DNA of 64,000 nucleotides from an uncultured Bacteroidota bacterium (GCA_902784865.1 CACZWL010000005.1:1-64000), one strand, 5' to 3'; shown: positions 44,601 to 53,779, numbered from the stretch's first letter. Program-made: numbers and translations. The notes: generated from the letters alone by a model not told the origin.

Positions 44601-45475
44601 TGGGCTTCCAGCAGGCTCTCAACGAAAACTCCGCCATCAGCGCCTCGGCCTACTACAAGGAGACCCGCGACCTGATCCAGTTGGTCCAGTATGCCGGTGC
44701 TGACCCCAACCCCAACTACTACAGCTACGACAACAAAGACTTCCGTACCACCAAGGGTGTCACCCTGGCCTACGACCTGCGCCAGTCCAAGAATATCCGT
44801 ATCAACGCCAACTACACCCTCCAGTATGCCGAGGGTACGGGCCTCTCCACGAGCACCATGACCGAGCTCATCAAGGCTGGCTACACCACCCTCAAGATGC
44901 TCAACCCCATTGCTGACGACCGCCGCCACGAGTTCAAGGCCAACGTCGACTTCCGCTATGGTGCCGGTCCTCGCTACAATGGACCCGTCTTCTCTCGCGT
45001 CGTGACCGACAAGGAGACTGGCGAGAAGCGCAAGAAAGAGGTCAAGTTGCTGGAAAACTTCGGTGTCAACTTCGTCGCCGTCGCCCAGTCTGGTCGCCCC
45101 TATACCCGCGCCCTCTCCAACACCCAGTCCACTATCGTGGGTAGCTACCGCGGCGCCCGTCTGCCGTGGGGCTTCTACTTCGACGTTGTTTTCGACAAGG
45201 TCTGGCCCGTCAAGGTCGGCAAACGTGACACCTACATCACCGCCGCCATCACCGTCAGAAACCTCTTCAATATCCGCAACGTCCTGGGTGTCTTCCCCGT
45301 CACGGGTAACCCCGAGGACAATGGCTACCTGACCGACCCCGAGACCCAGCAGGCCATCAACGCCTACCTCGATCCTCAGGCTTTCCGCGATATCTATGCC
45401 ATCTACCTCCGCAATGCGAACTGGAGCTACTCCAGCCCCCGTACCATCAAATTGTCCGTTTCTTATAACTTCTAA
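41684..45475 (+). CDS. TonB-dependent receptor with carboxypeptidase-D-like N-domain
   Basis: 1263 residues. Signal peptide ends ALAQ; CarboxypepD_reg-like domain about 24-112 (LKGTIVNAKTREPEPFVNVV, VGYNRYVRTG); plug domain about 113-240 (RMPGNSVDAIVATVGGMGYS); then a 22-strand-type barrel ending TIKLSVSYNF with terminal Phe. Unlike SusC proteins it has no SusD partner. Instead it is followed by a giant secreted protein and a PorV-like barrel, a trio I associate with T9SS bacteria. It could import a substrate or serve as an envelope part of that module; the ligand is unknown. Confidence 0.9.
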   Translation: MRMFRKVLLTFGLLLMAEMIALAQGTLKGTIVNAKTREPEPFVNVVVKQDGKQVHGGATDLNGVYTIKPLNVGKYDIEVSAVGYNRYVRTGVNVKASGFTVVDIELTPQATNLEEVTIEVERVPLFEVGTAEQGARLSSEDIARMPGNSVDAIVATVGGMGYSDGGTGTARGESGMVTMQGGVRKRTSVPAVKEAIAEIQVILGGTPASIGEAIGGTQIITLKPPSPKFNGMIGWETYLDYRLLNTLQVYLTGPVYKKKSVQEDGSMLERTLIGFRFTGYAQYEKSPFYRVKGYRYQIVDDDIVRRIEDSPLSYDPLTGSTNYRAETELRKESFHEITRLTKKDFTSADRVPDLQYYSVALEGALDFRFSEYATLTVTGEFSHAHSPSASISPLSMPLSGSMVGKSTNMVLTVDFTQRFRDPEVSNEDEAKASSPIKNVMYNITGMVNRAVSKSYNENFGSSIDDVFKYGYISKFETDKRPSYERKLYNYYGNKVWAQVQNNWYDVVTYVSPNDPDNGYKTYNPILANYNEQLFTSDEFVDIRSSLFTMDYIRAYKGLFNGDSPSSIYGLLSNVGVQSASYATSQDDYLYLQAKASADVFGHEIEIGFQYDQMWNSGYSLGAYSLWTLMRNVANQHISQMDTVNPIYRTMGSQLYVDYNRRFDEDQQTLFDKTFRQYLMDKGYVGSDGKAIDRLTWIDIDRYMPDDYVKAGGMDMFSADELFNSGNGSYVSYYGFDHTGKKYNSSNWSLDKFFNPSDEKYRYIPSFSPIYAAGYIQDKFYFQDLIFNVGVRVDYFNGNQYVMKDPYLLYESYTVADIRANRSLVSGGDDYLDNAGDDWVPYINQNGTEEAPKILGYRDPSGKWYNAKGVEVSSPSSVSGVTGKPTPYYTERGSSRTPSAEAFERYTPQIVAMPRIAFSFPVGEKSQFKASYDIIARRPSSGWSADYYSYLFMDKISSISNPNLKPERITNYELGFQQALNENSAISASAYYKETRDLIQLVQYAGADPNPNYYSYDNKDFRTTKGVTLAYDLRQSKNIRINANYTLQYAEGTGLSTSTMTELIKAGYTTLKMLNPIADDRRHEFKANVDFRYGAGPRYNGPVFSRVVTDKETGEKRKKEVKLLENFGVNFVAVAQSGRPYTRALSNTQSTIVGSYRGARLPWGFYFDVVFDKVWPVKVGKRDTYITAAITVRNLFNIRNVLGVFPVTGNPEDNGYLTDPETQQAINAYLDPQAFRDIYAIYLRNANWSYSSPRTIKLSVSYNF

Positions 45476-45500
45476 CCTCAACGCGTAAAACAACATAAAG

Positions 45501-48500
45501 ATGAAAAGTATATCTAGCAAATTAGTATTGGTATCCTTGCTCCTTGCTGTCGTCGCGACTCCCGCCTCGGCCCGCGAGTATATGGGCAAGAAAACCAACG
45601 CGAAGAGCGCTGCCATCCGTTCCAAGGCAGCAGCGTGTAAGAGGGCCCAAAGTACTGCCGAGCTTAACATCAACAATGTCCGTGCGCTGATTAATGGCTA
45701 CGGCAACATGTGGTACGACGGTAGTGTGGCCCAGTACCACCTCCCCAAAGGCGGCGCCGCCAGTCCCCTGTACTGCGCAGCCCTCTGGATTGGTGGAACC
45801 GACGTCAACGACCAGCTCCGTATCGCCGCTCTCCGTTTCGGTCAGAATGGTGATGACTTCTGGCCCGGTCCCCTCAAAGTCAACGGCACTGCCACCATCG
45901 ACTTCCCTGTCTGTAATGCCTACGACAAGCATTGGATTATCACCAAGGCCGAGGTCTCTGCCCTGATGGAGCATTTCGACTACGACTATGATAACCGTAA
46001 AGTCTCACCCAAACCCGGCGATCCCGGTCCTTCGGATGATATTACCGATGTCATTCAGAACTGGCCTGCACACGGTCAGGGTGACGACCTCACCAACTAC
46101 TTGGCGCCGTTCTACGATGCCGACGACGACGGTATCTACGACCCCTACAAAGGCGACTATCCCTACTACGATTTCGACAATCAGCTCTGCCCCCGCTTCA
46201 TCAAGAAGCAGCATCCCGAGTTGGCCAAAGTCAAGCTCCCCTCAATGGAAGAGACTCGCGACAAGACCGTCTCCGGCAGTATCCTCTCCGACCAGGTCCT
46301 CAAAGGCGACCAGACCATCTGGTGGGTCTTCAACGACATGGGTAACACCCATACCGAGACCAACGGCCAGCCTATCGGTCTCGAAATCCGCGCCCAGGCT
46401 TTCGCCTTCTCGACCAACGACGACATCAACAACATGACCTTCTACTCTTACGAGATCATCAACCGTTCTACCTACGAGCTCCGCGAGACCTACTTCAGCC
46501 AGTGGGTCGACCCGGACCTCGGTACTCCTAACGACGACTTCGTCGGCTGCGATGTGCGCCGTGGTCTCGGCTACTGCTACAACGCCACTTCTTCCGATGC
46601 TCCCGGCTCCACCAACTACGCTGGCATTCCTCCTGCGGTCGGTATCGACTTCTTCCAGGGGCCCTACATGGATGCCGACGGCAAGGACAACCCCAAGATT
46701 GATATCCAGAAGATCCAGACCAATGGCAACGAACCTACCAAGAATCTCCTCAAGGCCTACGAGTTGTATCAGGATGGCGTCTTCACTGGATACGATACCA
46801 TTCAGATTTCCTACGATGCCGACAAGTTCCCCACTGAGTACTGGTACTTCAAGCAGGGCGATGAGTTTGGCAACTGCGCCATCAACGGTGTCAACTTCGG
46901 CAACGGTATCGTCGACGACGAGCGTTTCGGTATGCGCCGCTTTGTGTATTATAATAATGACGACAACAACCGTAACGGTGAGCCCAGCAAGGCCAGTGAC
47001 TACTACTACTACCTCCGTGGTTACTGGAAGAATGGTCAGCGCATGAAGTTTGGCGGCAACGCCCTTCCTGGCGGCAACGACGTCACTTCGCTCGACTGCG
47101 ACTTCATGTTCCCTGGCGACAGCGACCCCTGGAATTGGGGTACTGACGGTGTCGATCCCGGCATCTACGGATCCGAGGGTTGGACCGAAATCACGGCAGG
47201 CAACAGCGGCCGCGACGTCCGCTTCATGCAGTCCGCCGGCCCATTCACCTTGAAACCTGGCGCCCTTAACTACATCACCGTGGGTATCCCCTTCGCCCAG
47301 GCCACCTCGGGCGACCAGTGGACATCCGTGACCGAGCTCCGCCGCATCGACGACGTCTGCCAGGCCCTCTTCGAAAACTGCTTCAAGGTCATCGACGGCC
47401 CCGACGCTCCCACCATGACCTGCCAGGAGCTCAGCAACGAGGTTATCCTCTACCTCTCCTACGAGAGCAACAAGTCCAACAACTATGGTGAGTCTTATGA
47501 CGAGGTCGACCCCTCCATCCCCACCTACTACACTGATGCCGACGGCGTCACCATCCACAACTATCCCGAGAGCGCCCTCCACTATAAGTTCGAGGGTTAC
47601 CAGATTTTCCAGCTGAAGGATGCTTCCTGCTCGGTCGCCGACATCTACGACCCCACCAAAGCCAAGCTGGTCGCCCAGTGCGATATCGAGAACTACTACG
47701 ACTCCATCGATGCCGACGGCAACGTCAACGCCAATCCCACGCTGCCCATCGGTACGCTGGTCAACTACTCGATGAACAGCTCGACCAACATCCTCACCGG
47801 CAACGTCATGGTGCAGGGTGCCAACAAGGGTATCCAGCACGCCTTCCGCATCACCAACGATGCCTTCGCGTCGGGTAACAACACCACTCTGGTGAATAAC
47901 AAGGAGTACTACTTTGTGGCCATTGCCTACGCTCACAACCGTTTCAGAGAGTATTCCCAGACCAACGCCGCCTACCTCGAGGGTCAGAAGACCCCCTACC
48001 TGGCAGGCCGCAAAGGCGAGAATGGTGAGATTAAGCCCATCAAGGTCATTCCCCACAGCCCCGCTGCCGAAAGCGGTGGCAAGGTGGCGCAGGCCGTGTT
48101 TGGCATGAGCCCCAACGTCATCCGCCTCGGCGGCTATGGCAACGGCGGCTTTGTCCTTCGCCTTGCCCAGAGTTCGATCGACACCCTCATGGGCATCACC
48201 GACAAGGATGGCAATGTCATCCTCCCCGCCAAGGAGCCCGGCGTTTTCTCCGGCAGCCTCTCCAGCACGGGTATCGGCAACCACACCCTGACCAACCCCT
48301 GCATCATCGCCAACCCTGCCTACGTGGAGAACTACGGCCCCATCAACGTCCGCGTCATCGACCCGCTCAAGATTAAGGAAGGCCGCTTCAACATCCTCTT
48401 CTGGAACGAGGACGGCAGCACCGAGTCGGTCAGCAACGCCACCCGTTGGAGCATCACCCGTGTCGACGGCAAGCATTTCGACTCGGTCGAGGTGAATGGC

Positions 48501-50447
48501 GTCGTGCGGTATATCGACACTATCCCCTCCGACTTCGCCATCGGCCGCTACAATGAGCAACTCTTCCTCGACCTCGGCATCGCCGTGTCACTCTCCAACC
48601 CTGTCAGTGTAGCCACCGAGTTTTCCTATCCCGGTGCCGGTCTCTTCCGCCTGAAGGGTGGTGTCACGAACAGCGGCGCCCTCCTCGGTTCGGATATGTT
48701 CTTCGAGTATGAGGACAAGCAGTGGCTCTCCGGTATCCCCGACAACGATTCCTATCTCATGCAGAACTGGATTCGTTCCGGCGCCCAGTACTCCAGCGGT
48801 AGCGTCACCACCTTCACCGGCAGCTCCAGCCCCTACAACGTCAACGAGCCTCACCTCGACGAGGACTACTACAAGGCCGAGCGCACCGGCTCTGGCATGA
48901 GTGTGCGTCTCAGCGAGTTGGCTGTCGACAAGGACCAGATTTTCGAGAAGGTCGTCAGCGGCCTCTGGGCTCCCTATGCGCTCACTTCGTCGCTCCCCTT
49001 CCACCCCGCTTTCAACCTCTCCTACTACGTCGCCGACCAGAGTGTCTTCGACAGCCTCGCCAACGCAAATGTGCAGCTGTCTATGACCAGAAACAAGATC
49101 ATCCGCAAGTGCATGAGCAACGTCTATAACCGCTCGCTCAACTACAACGACTTGTCCAGACTTCCCAGCGTCCGCATCGTCTTCACTCCCGACCAGACCA
49201 AGTGGACTCGCTGCCCGGTCATCGAGATGTGCGACGACTACCTGCAGGCCGAAGGCGAAGCCCGCCGCTTCAGCGCCCGTCGCCATGCCTCTGTCAACAA
49301 GGACGGCAAGACTTGCGAGGACCTCGGCGTCGCCCCTGATCCCAACGACCCCAACAACCCCGCCTATATCTCCGAGAACGGCATGGGCTGGTTCCCCGGC
49401 TACGCTATCAACACCATCACCGGCGAGCGCCTCAACATCATGTTCGGCGAGGATTCGCGCTATGCGCAGCACAACGGCCGCGACATGATGTGGAACCCCG
49501 TCAGCGCAACATTGGAGGGTACCCAGAACTATGTCATGGGTGGCCGCCACTACATCTATGTGATGAACGCCACCATGCAGCCCTTCTACCACATGGTCGA
49601 CCGCGGCAGCCAGAGCATCGCCTACTACCGCACACCCTCTTACGATGCCGGTCGCTGGGCCATGCAGATGCTCGGCTCGGTCGAGCGCCTCATGCGCGCC
49701 AGCGTCAATATCAGCTTCCCCATTCTGAGAAACGGTATTGTCGGCGACATCGACAACTTCGTCCCCGTGCTCGACTCCATCTCCCTCCTCTATGCCTCCG
49801 TCGCCTGGGTCAACATGCCGCTGGTCTCCAGCCGCTACCAGTTCCAGAACCCGAAGGATATGCCCTGCGATGCCACCATCGACATCGACGTCCGCGCACC
49901 CTACAACCCCTATCTGGCTACCAACCACACCACGTCGACCGACGCCGATGCCGTGGTGGCCAACAAGGAGATGCCGGCCTACCAGTTCTACCTCTCCTCG
50001 TCCGACGCTGTGATCGAGAACCTCGCCACGGCCAGCAATGCCCGCCAGGAGTACATCGACTCCCTGCTCGGTGCCATCAACGTCGTGCCCAACCCCTACT
50101 ACAGTTATTCTGAGTACGAGACCGCGAGCCAGCTCGAGACCAAGGTGCGTATCGTCAACCTGCCCACCGGCATCGAAGATGGCAAGCCGCAAGGCTGTAC
50201 CATCCGCATCTACACTGTCGACGGCACCCTCGTCCGTACCCTCGGCCCCACCGCCGTCACCCGTTCGCTTGTCGGCGACCACGAGGTCGAGAACACCACT
50301 GTCGATTGGGACCTCCACAACCAGACTGGTATCCCCATCGCAGGCGGTATGTACCTCATCCACGTCAGTGTCCCCGGCATCGGCGAGCGTGTCATCAAGT
50401 GGTTTGGCACCATGCGTCCTGTCGACCTCAACTCATTCCAATTCTAA
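45501..50447 (+). CDS. Giant secreted protein with T9SS-like C-terminal domain
   Basis: 1648 residues, signal peptide MKSISSKLVLVSLLLAVVAT ending PASA. Most of the chain has no motif I can name: mixed alpha/beta with many Asp/Asn-Gly turns (DADDDGIYDPYKGDYPYYDF, VDPDLGTPNDDF) that suggest calcium binding. The last 110 residues (INVVPNPYYSYSEYETASQL, CTIRIYTVDGTLVRTLGP, GIPIAGGMYLIHVSVPG, ERVIKWFGTMRPVD) have the FlgD/T9SS sorting-type Ig pattern, although the final residues (LNSFQF) differ from the usual basic end. 25 bp after the TonB receptor and 34 bp before the PorV-like gene, so one operon. Confidence 0.85.
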   Translation: MKSISSKLVLVSLLLAVVATPASAREYMGKKTNAKSAAIRSKAAACKRAQSTAELNINNVRALINGYGNMWYDGSVAQYHLPKGGAASPLYCAALWIGGTDVNDQLRIAALRFGQNGDDFWPGPLKVNGTATIDFPVCNAYDKHWIITKAEVSALMEHFDYDYDNRKVSPKPGDPGPSDDITDVIQNWPAHGQGDDLTNYLAPFYDADDDGIYDPYKGDYPYYDFDNQLCPRFIKKQHPELAKVKLPSMEETRDKTVSGSILSDQVLKGDQTIWWVFNDMGNTHTETNGQPIGLEIRAQAFAFSTNDDINNMTFYSYEIINRSTYELRETYFSQWVDPDLGTPNDDFVGCDVRRGLGYCYNATSSDAPGSTNYAGIPPAVGIDFFQGPYMDADGKDNPKIDIQKIQTNGNEPTKNLLKAYELYQDGVFTGYDTIQISYDADKFPTEYWYFKQGDEFGNCAINGVNFGNGIVDDERFGMRRFVYYNNDDNNRNGEPSKASDYYYYLRGYWKNGQRMKFGGNALPGGNDVTSLDCDFMFPGDSDPWNWGTDGVDPGIYGSEGWTEITAGNSGRDVRFMQSAGPFTLKPGALNYITVGIPFAQATSGDQWTSVTELRRIDDVCQALFENCFKVIDGPDAPTMTCQELSNEVILYLSYESNKSNNYGESYDEVDPSIPTYYTDADGVTIHNYPESALHYKFEGYQIFQLKDASCSVADIYDPTKAKLVAQCDIENYYDSIDADGNVNANPTLPIGTLVNYSMNSSTNILTGNVMVQGANKGIQHAFRITNDAFASGNNTTLVNNKEYYFVAIAYAHNRFREYSQTNAAYLEGQKTPYLAGRKGENGEIKPIKVIPHSPAAESGGKVAQAVFGMSPNVIRLGGYGNGGFVLRLAQSSIDTLMGITDKDGNVILPAKEPGVFSGSLSSTGIGNHTLTNPCIIANPAYVENYGPINVRVIDPLKIKEGRFNILFWNEDGSTESVSNATRWSITRVDGKHFDSVEVNGVVRYIDTIPSDFAIGRYNEQLFLDLGIAVSLSNPVSVATEFSYPGAGLFRLKGGVTNSGALLGSDMFFEYEDKQWLSGIPDNDSYLMQNWIRSGAQYSSGSVTTFTGSSSPYNVNEPHLDEDYYKAERTGSGMSVRLSELAVDKDQIFEKVVSGLWAPYALTSSLPFHPAFNLSYYVADQSVFDSLANANVQLSMTRNKIIRKCMSNVYNRSLNYNDLSRLPSVRIVFTPDQTKWTRCPVIEMCDDYLQAEGEARRFSARRHASVNKDGKTCEDLGVAPDPNDPNNPAYISENGMGWFPGYAINTITGERLNIMFGEDSRYAQHNGRDMMWNPVSATLEGTQNYVMGGRHYIYVMNATMQPFYHMVDRGSQSIAYYRTPSYDAGRWAMQMLGSVERLMRASVNISFPILRNGIVGDIDNFVPVLDSISLLYASVAWVNMPLVSSRYQFQNPKDMPCDATIDIDVRAPYNPYLATNHTTSTDADAVVANKEMPAYQFYLSSSDAVIENLATASNARQEYIDSLLGAINVVPNPYYSYSEYETASQLETKVRIVNLPTGIEDGKPQGCTIRIYTVDGTLVRTLGPTAVTRSLVGDHEVENTTVDWDLHNQTGIPIAGGMYLIHVSVPGIGERVIKWFGTMRPVDLNSFQF

Positions 50448-50481
50448 CTCAGTGTAAGATCAACAATAAAACAATACAGAT

Positions 50482-51552
50482 ATGAAGAATATATTTAAAA
50501 TATTTGCTGTAGTTGTGATCCTCTCGGTGCTCGGCATCCCCGCCGCACAGGCAGGCAATGACGAGCGTCGCGGAACAGCTGGCGCCTCCGAGTTGCTCGT
50601 CAACCCGTGGGCCCGCAGCACGGGTTGGGGTGGTGTCAACGTGGCCAACGTCCGTGGCCTCGAGTCCATGTTCAACAACGTCGCCGGTCTGGCCTTCGTC
50701 AGCAACGTCGAGCTGGCCTACACCAACACCATCCTCTACGGTGGTCGTAGCGGCCTCTCCAGCGGCGCCACCATCAACACCTTCGGCCTCGCGCTCCGCG
50801 TCTTCGAAGCCGGCGTCCTCGGCGCCTACGTCATGAGCATGGGCTTCGGCGATATCGACATCACCAAGTTCGACGTCCCCGAACCCGGCAACGGCACCTT
50901 CTCGCCCAGCTACATGAACATCAACGTCGCCTATGCCCACAGCTTCACCAACACCATCCATGGTGGTGTCACCCTCAAGCTCGTCACCGAGAGCACCGAC
51001 AACGTCTCGGCCTCCGGCTTCGGCATCGACGCCGGTATCCAGTACGTCACCGGCGAGGACGACCAGCTCAAGTTCGGTATCTCCCTCAAGAACTGGGGCC
51101 CCTCCATGAAGTTCGACGGCACCGGCCTCTCCCTGCAGATGATTGGCACCGGCGGCAACAACTTCACCGTCGAGACGCGCTCCTCGGAGATGGAGCTCCC
51201 CACCTGCCTCAACATCGGCCTCTCCTACGACTTCCTCTTCCAGAAGTGGGACCAGCGCCTCACCGTCGCCGGTAGCTTCACCTCCAACGCCTTCCTGCGC
51301 GACAACTACACCCTCGGCCTCGAGTACAGCCTCCTCAAGATGTTCCAGATCCGCTGCGGCTACATCTTCCAGCCCGGCCTCTGGACCGGCGATGCCGCCA
51401 CCGCCAACAACGGCTTCTCCGCCGGCGCCTCTGTCGACATCCCCCTCTCCAAGAAAGAAGGCAGCAAATCAGGTATAACCATCGACTACTCCTACCGCAC
51501 TGCCGACCCCCTCAAGGGTACGCATGCCATCGGCGCCAGCCTCAGATTCTAA
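50482..51552 (+). CDS. PorV/PorQ-family outer-membrane barrel
   Basis: 356 residues, signal peptide ending AAQAG. The start of the mature protein (GTAGASELLVNPWARSTGWG, NVRGLESMFNNVAGLAFVSN) matches the PorV/PorQ (UPF0164) pattern in which the first strands follow 'A..L.I..GAR..GMG.A'. Ends THAIGASLRF. PorV binds T9SS cargo signals and hands them to the attachment complex; this copy next to a giant T9SS-like substrate may be dedicated to it. It is probably a paralogue, not PorV itself. Confidence 0.85.
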   Translation: MKNIFKIFAVVVILSVLGIPAAQAGNDERRGTAGASELLVNPWARSTGWGGVNVANVRGLESMFNNVAGLAFVSNVELAYTNTILYGGRSGLSSGATINTFGLALRVFEAGVLGAYVMSMGFGDIDITKFDVPEPGNGTFSPSYMNINVAYAHSFTNTIHGGVTLKLVTESTDNVSASGFGIDAGIQYVTGEDDQLKFGISLKNWGPSMKFDGTGLSLQMIGTGGNNFTVETRSSEMELPTCLNIGLSYDFLFQKWDQRLTVAGSFTSNAFLRDNYTLGLEYSLLKMFQIRCGYIFQPGLWTGDAATANNGFSAGASVDIPLSKKEGSKSGITIDYSYRTADPLKGTHAIGASLRF

Positions 51553-51577
51553 CACCCTCAGTAACATAATCCTTTTT

Positions 51578-51612
51578 GGGAAAGGCTTGACTCAAGCCTT
51601 TCCCACTTTTTA
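51578..51612 (+). terminator. Terminator after the PorV-like gene
   Basis: GGGAAAGGCTTGA, one-base centre, TCAAGCCTTTCCC: perfect 13-bp stem, followed by ACTTTTT. Confidence 0.88.
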
Positions 51613-51637
51613 AAACCTTGAAAAAAACATACACCTA

Positions 51638-52111
51638 ATGTCCGAAATTAAGTATTACAGCGAAGAAGGCCTCCAGAAACTCAAAGACGAGCTCCACCAC
51701 CTCATCGTGGTCGAGCGCCCGGCAGCCTCCGCAGCCATCGCCGAAGCACGCGACAAAGGCGACCTCTCCGAGAACGCCGAGTACGACGCCGCCAAAGAAG
51801 CCCAAGGCCACCTCGAGGCCCGCATCTCACGCCTCCAGGACCTCGTCGCCAACGCACGTCTCCTCGACGAATCCAAAATCGACACCTCCAAAGTCCTCCT
51901 CCTCTCCATCATCACCATCCGCAACACCAAGACCAAGCAGACCCAGACCTACACCATCGTCCCCGAGAGCGAGGCCAACCTCAAACAAGGCAAAATCTCC
52001 GTCACCTCGCCCTTCGCCTCGGCCTTCCTCGGCCACAAGGTGGGCGACGTGGTCGACGTCGTCGTCCCTGCGGGCAAAATGACCTTCGAACTCACCAAAA
52101 TCGAACGCTGA
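51638..52111 (+). CDS. greA: Transcription elongation factor GreA
   Basis: Rescues backtracked RNA polymerase by stimulating transcript cleavage. 157 residues. Coiled coil with the acidic tip DKGDLSENAEYDAAKEAQG, then the C-terminal FKBP-like domain (TSPFASAFLGHKVGDVVDVV). 1 bp before the HIT gene, so co-transcribed. Confidence 0.96.
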   Translation: MSEIKYYSEEGLQKLKDELHHLIVVERPAASAAIAEARDKGDLSENAEYDAAKEAQGHLEARISRLQDLVANARLLDESKIDTSKVLLLSIITIRNTKTKQTQTYTIVPESEANLKQGKISVTSPFASAFLGHKVGDVVDVVVPAGKMTFELTKIER

Positions 52112-52112
52112 C

Positions 52113-52514
52113 ATGGCCTCCATCTTCACCAAAATCGTCAACGGCGAGATACCCTGCCACCGCGTGGCCGAAACCGACCACTGCCTCGCCTTCCTCGACA
52201 TCAACCCCGTCGTCCCGGGACACGTCCTCTGCATCCCCAAACAGGAAGTCGACTACATCTTCGACCTCCCCGACGACCTCTTCGTCGAGCTGCACCTCTT
52301 CGCGCGCCGCGTCGCCCGCGGCCTCAAGCAGGTCTGCCCCTGCATCAAGATCGGCCAAGCCGTCGTCGGCATCGACGTCCCCCACGTCCACATCCACCTC
52401 ATGCCGCTCAACAAGCCCGGCGACCTCAACTTCGGCCACCATGTCGAGATGTCGCAAGAGGAACTTGCCGCCCTCGCGGCGCGCATCGCCAAAGCCGTCG
52501 AACAGCAAAACTGA
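52113..52514 (+). CDS. HIT family nucleotide hydrolase
   Basis: 133 residues. N-terminus FTKIVNGEIPCHRVAETDHC LAFLD-type start and histidine triad HVHIHLMPL near residue 93 place it with the Hint/PKCI-like branch that hydrolyses nucleoside phosphoramidates. Its stop codon abuts the 22-bp hairpin of the dispersed element at 52515, which may also end transcription. Confidence 0.93.
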   Translation: MASIFTKIVNGEIPCHRVAETDHCLAFLDINPVVPGHVLCIPKQEVDYIFDLPDDLFVELHLFARRVARGLKQVCPCIKIGQAVVGIDVPHVHIHLMPLNKPGDLNFGHHVEMSQEELAALAARIAKAVEQQN

Positions 52515-52767
52515 AAATGTTAATACATGTTAAACGCACCCTCGTTTAACATGTATTAACATTTCACTTTTCAGTCACCTACCATAGTCGAACCATATAC
52601 CTACCATTCACCTACCAGATGGCTCAAAGCGCACAAAATCAGCGTATTAAATTTAATGCACTGATTTTCAGTTCCCCGAACTCCCTTTTTGGGGCAAAAA
52701 CACCCCCCAAAATCCAAAATCGAAACTCTCGAAAACAGGCCGCCAACTTTCCTAATAAATGTTAAAA
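52515..52767 (+). repeat. Composite dispersed element, copy 2 (upstream of rpsO)
   Basis: Order: 22-bp perfect hairpin (52515-52536 / 52543-52564, 6-nt loop), CACTTTTCAG, CACCTACCATAGTCGAACC, ATATACCTACCATTCACC, TACCAGATGGC, about 95 bp with an AT-rich dyad near 52643-52660, and the 47-bp block CGAAACTCTCGAAAACAG... (52721-52767). Same order and relation to the downstream promoter as copy 1 at 26533-26785. The whole 355-bp gap has no gene. Confidence 0.88.
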
Positions 52768-52812
52768 ACAGCAAAAACACCAAAAAAGTTTGGTCAGAAT
52801 TGAAAATAGTCG

Positions 52813-52820
52813 TATCTTTG
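52813..52820 (+). promoter_or_regulatory. Full Bacteroidetes promoter for rpsO
   Basis: TATCTTTG with TTTG at 52789-52792, spacer 20 bp; 49 bp leader to the rpsO ATG. Confidence 0.75.
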
Positions 52821-52869
52821 CATTCGGAAAACAACAGGAAGTATAACATAAAAGTAAACATAAGTATCT

Positions 52870-53139
52870 ATGTATCTGACAAAAGAGAAGAAAGAAGAAA
52901 TCTTTGCCCAGTATGGCAAATCTGCTAAAGATACCGGTTCGGCCGAAGGACAGATTGCCCTCTTCACCTATCGCATCCAGCACCTCACCGAGCTCATGAA
53001 GCAGAATAAGAAAGACCAGGTCAGCGAGCGCGCTCTGGTCGGATTGGTCGGTAAACGCCGCAAGATGCTTGACTACCTCAAGAAGGAAGACATCGAGCGC
53101 TACCGTGCAATCATCAAACAACTCAACCTCAGAAAATAG
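52870..53139 (+). CDS. rpsO: 30S ribosomal protein S15
   Basis: 89 residues, exactly the usual length. Binds 16S rRNA early in 30S assembly. Signature GSAEGQIALFTYRIQHLTEL and LVGKRRKMLDYLKKEDIERY. Single-gene unit with its own promoter and terminator. Confidence 0.98.
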   Translation: MYLTKEKKEEIFAQYGKSAKDTGSAEGQIALFTYRIQHLTELMKQNKKDQVSERALVGLVGKRRKMLDYLKKEDIERYRAIIKQLNLRK

Positions 53140-53166
53140 TTTTTCATATTTATTTGGTTATGGTTG

Positions 53167-53199
53167 GGATTCCCGTCGTTTTGGCGGGAATCCTTTTTT
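53167..53199 (+). terminator. Terminator after rpsO
   Basis: GGATTCCCG, loop TCGTTTTGG, CGGGAATCC, then TTTTTT. Confidence 0.88.
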
Positions 53200-53209
53200 C
53201 ACCCTCTGC

Positions 53210-53779
53210 CTACTCGGCGCCGAAGGTGTCCTCTGTCAGGTCGGCGAACTCGCGGTAGGCGGCCGTGTCGGCCAGCTCGGCCATCGCCGCGACCAGCCCG
53301 CGGTAGTACCAGCCGATGTCCTTCTTGCCTCCGGGGGCTTTGAAACGGCTCCAGAGGGTGTCGCCCTCCAGGCGGTAGTCGCTGGCAATGGCGCGGAGGT
53401 TCGACAGTTTGTCACCCAGGGCCACGATTTTGCTGTCGCGGTCGGCCTGCCGCAGCTGGTCTATCTGCGCCTGGCGGCGCATGTGCCAGGGATACGATTT
53501 GGGCAGGGCGGAGGTCTCGTTGTTCACCAGGCGTGCCACGCGGGGTCCGAAGAGTTGCTCTATCTGTTCGATGGTGGTGTCGGTGTCTTCCACGGTGTCG
53601 TGCAGTATGGCGGCGGCCAGCATCTCGGGGTCGTTGGTGACGGTGGCCACGATGACGGCGGCCTCCATGGGGTGGATGATGTAGGGGAACCCTTTTCCGC
53701 GACGTTCGGTGCCGCAGTGCGCCTCGATGGCGAATTGGGCGGCTCTGTCGAATAGTGTGGTGTTGCAGGTCTCTTTCAT
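53210..53779 (-). CDS. HD-domain small alarmone hydrolase (SpoT/MESH1-like)
   Basis: 189 residues made only of the RelA/SpoT-type HD hydrolase domain. Metal ligands visible: H36 in PYIIHPMEAA, H60-D61 in AAILHDTVEDT with the E64-D65 pair, and a later D in ALGDKLSNLRAI. No synthetase, TGS or ACT domain. Likely hydrolyses (p)ppGpp or a related nucleotide. 3 bp after the HAD lipoprotein gene. Confidence 0.88.
   Translation of the reverse strand: MKETCNTTLFDRAAQFAIEAHCGTERRGKGFPYIIHPMEAAVIVATVTNDPEMLAAAILHDTVEDTDTTIEQIEQLFGPRVARLVNNETSALPKSYPWHMRRQAQIDQLRQADRDSKIVALGDKLSNLRAIASDYRLEGDTLWSRFKAPGGKKDIGWYYRGLVAAMAELADTAAYREFADLTEDTFGAE

Noticed and set aside
46242..48560. 772-residue ORF opposite the giant secreted protein
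   Set aside because: Antisense shadow, no recognisable domain, no promoter or start signals.
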